Part shown: piece by piece, positions 61,080-64,000 of the stretch
Numbering within the stretch: the stretch's first letter is position 1
Layout: each line of letters begins with the position of its first letter
NCBI GenBank assembly: GCA_002419145.1
Contig: DIFN01000029.1
Location: 9,123 to 73,122, forward strand
Length of the DNA: 64,000 nt
Direction of reading: 5' to 3'
Source: Mageeibacillus sp. UBA5747
GTDB taxonomy: Bacteria > Bacillota > Clostridia > Saccharofermentanales > UBA5734
Program-made: the position numbers and the translations under genes
Notes under the pieces: generated by a model
What the model was told of the DNA's origin: nothing
Database searches by the model: none
Seen by the model: only the letters and a program-made list of their open reading frames with translations

Positions 61080-62711
61080 CTACTGGTGGTTCTGAACGAT
61101 GGTGGAGGTAGCCTGGGTGAGCTGGTCCTTGAGGGCGGCCAGCATCTGGTAGCGGACGCTGGGCGAGACCTGACAGATTTCGGCCTTGGTTTTTTCGATC
61201 ATGGCCTCAAAATCCAGCCGGATGGCGTCGAGCATTTCGACTGCCTCGGTAATCTCAACAGCCGGCAGAAATGGTGCCACAACCGTTGCGCGCTGGACCG
61301 GCACACCCAGTTCAATCGTTTCATTGTATTGGGCTGCGACGGCCTTAAGGCCGAGCTGATGGAAGATGGTTTTCTGAAAACTGGCAATGACTGCCGGTTC
61401 GCCGTGGACCAGCATGATTTTCTTCGGTTTCTGCTGCATGGCAGCGACCCATTCCAGCAGGCCATCCCGGTCGGCATGGCCGGAGAAGCCTTCGATCATC
61501 TCAACCCGAGCTTTGACAGCGATTTCCTCACCGAAAATGCGGACGGTTTTCGCTCCATCAACCAGGGCACGTCCGAGGGTGCCTCGAGCCTGGTAACCGA
61601 CGAAAATGACGGTGGAGTCTTGGCGCCAGAGGTTGTGTTTGAGATGGTGGCGGATCCGGCCTGCTTCGCACATGCCGCTGGCTGAGATGATAATTTTGCT
61701 GTTTGGGTCTTCATTGAGCAGGCGCGATTCATCAGCCGTCTTGGTGAAATGCAAATTGTCAAAGTCGAGCGGATTATCACCATTTTCGATGTAGGCCCGG
61801 GCTTCGGCATCAAAACAATCGATGTTCCGGCGGAAGACTTCCGTAGCGGAAATCGCCAGCGGACTGTCAATATAGACAGGGGTATCATGGAGCAGGCGGC
61901 GTTGGCGCTCAAATTTCTCGTATTCTTTGTTCAGGGCGTAGATCAGTTCCTGGGTCCGGCCAACGGCAAAGGATGGGATGATCACATTGCCGCCGCGCTG
62001 TAAGGTCTCCTCAATGGCATGGACAAAGCGGTCAACTTTTTGGCTGGGTTTGTCATGCAGCCGGTCGCCATAGGTCGATTCGAGGATCAGGTAATCCGCG
62101 CTGTCAATAACAGTCGGGTCGCGCAGGATCGGGATATTCTTGTTGCCCAGATCACCGGAAAAGACCAGTTTGGTTTCGCTGCCATCTTCCCTGACCCAGA
62201 TCTCCAGGATAGCGGATCCCAGAATATGACCGGCATCGCGGAAGCGGACCCGCACGTCCTCAGCTGGGCGGAATTCCTGGTCGTAGCGGATCGGCTGGAA
62301 CAGCTGCTGGGTGTCAATGGCATCCTGCATGGAGTACAGGGGCTCTTCGACCGGGCGGCCGGAACGGGCGTTCTTGCGTTGCCGCCAATTGTATTCTGTT
62401 TCCTGGATATGGCCTGAATCCGGCAGCATGATCGCACAGAGGTCGACGGTTGCCTTCGTGGCGTAGATGGGTTTGCGGAAACCCTCGGCATAGAGCTTGG
62501 GCAAGCGGCCACTGTGATCGATATGGGCGTGGGACAGGAGCAGGAAATCGATCTTGTCAATCCGGAACGGAAAGGGCTGGTAGTTGAGACGCTCTTCATG
62601 AGGCTGGCCTTGATGCAGGCCACAGTCGATTAAAAAAGACGTGTTTTCGGTCTCAACCAGATAACAGGTACCGGTCACAGTCTGGGCCGCGCCCAAAAAG
62701 GTCACTTTCAT
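61080..62711 (-). CDS. MBL-fold beta-CASP RNase-like protein
   Basis: A 543-aa metallo-beta-lactamase/beta-CASP protein with an RMMBL-type C-terminal block. Zinc motif HAHIDHSG (about residues 60-67), later SAGM-like ISASGMCEAGRIRHHLKHNL, VGYQARGTLGR and EMIEGFSGHADRDGLLEW place it among CPSF73-like bacterial RNases (YsH1/YciF style names vary). It likely processes RNA. The tail (about 465-543) is helical and extra. The start overlaps no gene; 13 bases separate it from the methyltransferase gene upstream, so they are co-transcribed. Confidence 0.9.
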   Translation of the reverse strand: MKVTFLGAAQTVTGTCYLVETENTSFLIDCGLHQGQPHEERLNYQPFPFRIDKIDFLLLSHAHIDHSGRLPKLYAEGFRKPIYATKATVDLCAIMLPDSGHIQETEYNWRQRKNARSGRPVEEPLYSMQDAIDTQQLFQPIRYDQEFRPAEDVRVRFRDAGHILGSAILEIWVREDGSETKLVFSGDLGNKNIPILRDPTVIDSADYLILESTYGDRLHDKPSQKVDRFVHAIEETLQRGGNVIIPSFAVGRTQELIYALNKEYEKFERQRRLLHDTPVYIDSPLAISATEVFRRNIDCFDAEARAYIENGDNPLDFDNLHFTKTADESRLLNEDPNSKIIISASGMCEAGRIRHHLKHNLWRQDSTVIFVGYQARGTLGRALVDGAKTVRIFGEEIAVKARVEMIEGFSGHADRDGLLEWVAAMQQKPKKIMLVHGEPAVIASFQKTIFHQLGLKAVAAQYNETIELGVPVQRATVVAPFLPAVEITEAVEMLDAIRLDFEAMIEKTKAEICQVSPSVRYQMLAALKDQLTQATSTIVQNHQ

Positions 62712-62724
62712 AGGGGTCCCCTTT

Positions 62725-63915
62725 CTAAATCACTTGGAGCCAGATGCTTTTGAGGTAATGGGATTCCGGATAACCGCCCAGGACTGGGTGATCGAAATCC
62801 TGGCGCCGGATATCGAGAATGCGGACCGTGCGGTGGACATCACGGGCCGCACTGAGGACTGTCTCCAGGAACAAGGCCTCCGGCATGTGGAACGAACAAG
62901 AGTGAGTCGCCAGAACCCCGCCTGATTCCAGCATCTTCAGAGCGCTCAGGTTGATCTCCTTGTAGCCGCGGACAGCTCCGGCCTGGGCACTGTGGCTTTT
63001 GGCGAAAGCAGGTGGATCCAGGACAATCACATCGTAGCGAGCTTTAGCCCGGGCTTGCTCGCGCAGGAAGTCGAAGGCGTTAGACACGACGGGTGTCAGG
63101 CGGTCTGAAAAACCGTTTTGCCGGGCATTGGCGCGGGTCAGATCCATGGCCGCGTCGGACACGTCGACGGCGGTCACATCTGAGGCACCTCCGGCGAGGG
63201 CATTCAAGGCGAAGCCTCCGATATAAGTAAAGCAGTCCAGGACTTTCTTGCCCTGGACGAACGGTCGCAGGTAGGCGTGATTGGCTTTCTGGTCAAGAAA
63301 ATAGCCAGTTTTCTGGCCGCTGGCCAGATCCATGGTCAGCTTCAGACCATTCTCCAGAATGGTTTCCTGATCCTGATCCGTTCCGGCAAAGATCTTGCGG
63401 TACAGCGGCAGGCCTTCTTTGCTTCGGATGGCTTCCTCATGCTGTAAAATCAAGCGCTCAGGTTTGATCTCTGCGAGCAACGTCTCGCAGATGGCATCGA
63501 GAAACTGCTCCATACCGAGAGATAAGATCTGGACGACCAGCGTGTGGGCAAACAGATCGACGATCAAGCCCGGCAGGCGGTCCGCTTCACCAAACACCAG
63601 ACGATAGCTGTCAGTATCCAGGCGCCAGAACTGGCGGCGAAAGGCGATGGCCGCCCTGATCCGGCTTTCGATCAGGCTGGCCGAGATGGTTTCATGGCTC
63701 TGGGTCAGGATCCGGACTGTGATCATGGAATGAGGGTTGTAGAGGCCAGCACCGAGATAGCGGCCGCGAAAATCAAGCACGGTCACTGCGTCACCCGGTG
63801 AGGGGTCGCCGGTGATTATTTCGATCTGGGTGCGATAAACCCAGGGGTGCCCCTGGGCAACGGCCTTGTGCATACCGTTTTTCAAGACCAGGCTGGCCTT
63901 CGTGTCAGGTGGCAT
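62725..63915 (-). CDS. RlmI-like 23S rRNA (cytosine-C5) methyltransferase
   Basis: 396 aa. An N-terminal PUA-like RNA-binding domain (LVLKNGMHKAVAQGHPWVYR, PGDAVTVLDFRGRYLGAGLY) is followed by a Rossmann methyltransferase (KVLDCFTYIGGFALNALAGG, VTAVDVSDAAMDLTRANA, VIVLDPPAFAKSHS). The catalytic Cys in LATHSCSFHM fits a C5-methyltransferase like RlmI (YccW). ATG 63915 has AAGGAG 8 bases upstream; TTG at 63921 is too close. First visible complete gene of an operon with the RNase-like gene; it begins 2 bases after the stop of another gene. Confidence 0.92.
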   Translation of the reverse strand: MPPDTKASLVLKNGMHKAVAQGHPWVYRTQIEIITGDPSPGDAVTVLDFRGRYLGAGLYNPHSMITVRILTQSHETISASLIESRIRAAIAFRRQFWRLDTDSYRLVFGEADRLPGLIVDLFAHTLVVQILSLGMEQFLDAICETLLAEIKPERLILQHEEAIRSKEGLPLYRKIFAGTDQDQETILENGLKLTMDLASGQKTGYFLDQKANHAYLRPFVQGKKVLDCFTYIGGFALNALAGGASDVTAVDVSDAAMDLTRANARQNGFSDRLTPVVSNAFDFLREQARAKARYDVIVLDPPAFAKSHSAQAGAVRGYKEINLSALKMLESGGVLATHSCSFHMPEALFLETVLSAARDVHRTVRILDIRRQDFDHPVLGGYPESHYLKSIWLQVI

Positions 63916-63917
63916 GA

Positions 63918-64000
63918 TCAATGCTCCTTGGATAAAGTCGCAGCCAGTTGCCGGCGCAAGCGCCGGAAATAGTGGCGCAGATGCCAGGGCAGCAAGGTCT
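63918..64000 (-). CDS. 3' end of an unidentified gene (partial)
   Basis: The last 26 codons of a minus-strand frame run off the window edge and end at TGA (63918-63920). The residues (LLPWHLRHYFRRLRRQLAAT, then LSKEH) are basic and arginine-rich. The stop is 2 bases from the RlmI-like start and the RlmI ribosome site lies inside it, supporting a real coupled gene. No family can be named from so little. Confidence 0.45.
   Translation of the reverse strand, partial: TLLPWHLRHYFRRLRRQLAATLSKEH

Overview
The window reads as chromosomal DNA of an anaerobic, Gram-positive Bacillota (Clostridia-like) bacterium of moderately high G+C. The evidence is strong AGGAGG-type ribosome sites, a nucleoside ABC importer with a lipoprotein receptor, rubrerythrin and rubredoxin oxygen defence, SdpI- and DUF3006-type proteins, xylose isomerase/xylulokinase, and a radical-SAM aminomutase. 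The genus cannot be fixed from the sequence alone. I see no rRNA, tRNA, CRISPR array, intact insertion sequence or prophage.

Layout. 1-7 kb: a zinc-ribbon protein, an inositol/sugar-type operon (Gfo/Idh/MocA dehydrogenase plus IolE-like isomerase), two convergent AraC regulators and a URO-D-superfamily protein. 7-11 kb: an Fe-alcohol dehydrogenase reduced to its metal domain, a tandem universal stress protein, and an oxygen-defence pair (ferredoxin-rubrerythrin fusion and a rubredoxin-ended protein). 11-15 kb: a xylose module (xylA, xylB, LacI-type regulator) with two identical 14-bp operators. 15-19 kb: a cysteine-motif membrane protein, DUF4256, carbamate kinase, a cPGS-like P-loop protein and a small protein. 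19-26 kb: a three-gene ABC exporter, SdpI-like protein, nitroreductase, and agmatine deiminase plus N-carbamoylputrescine amidase (agmatine to putrescine). 25.9-27.9 kb is decayed DNA: a frameshifted DUF3360-like permease, a DUF2294-like relic and an AT-rich gap.

27.9-37 kb: an HMA-TauE-cupredoxin copper-type fusion, a two-component system preceded by an attenuator-like terminator, an exported protein, DUF3006, a DsbA/FrnE oxidoreductase, an ABC-F ATPase behind a 36-codon leader ORF, and a subtilase/Ig-domain relic. 37-45 kb: a polyphosphate/phosphate cluster (PPK2, PhoU-like, Pit) and a four-gene nucleoside importer. 45-53 kb: a frameshifted small gene, a patatin, an internally deleted hemolysin III relic, an overlapping operon of acyl-CoA ligase, cation efflux and cardiolipin synthase, then a HIT protein and an MFS transporter. 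53.9-64 kb: an MFS-response regulator-kinase operon, a short-chain dehydrogenase next to a serine-palmitoyltransferase-like enzyme, a KamA-family enzyme whose specificity residues match glutamate 2,3-aminomutase, a beta-CASP RNase-like protein, an RlmI-like methyltransferase, and the 3' end of one more gene.

The most distinctive signals are: the leader ORF and mutually exclusive hairpins before the ABC-F gene, together with paired degeneracy in one of its two predicted ATP sites; the terminator abutting the response-regulator start; the in-frame nested rubrerythrin start; the glutamate-aminomutase residue signature; and several genes caught in decay by single-base shifts or deletions.
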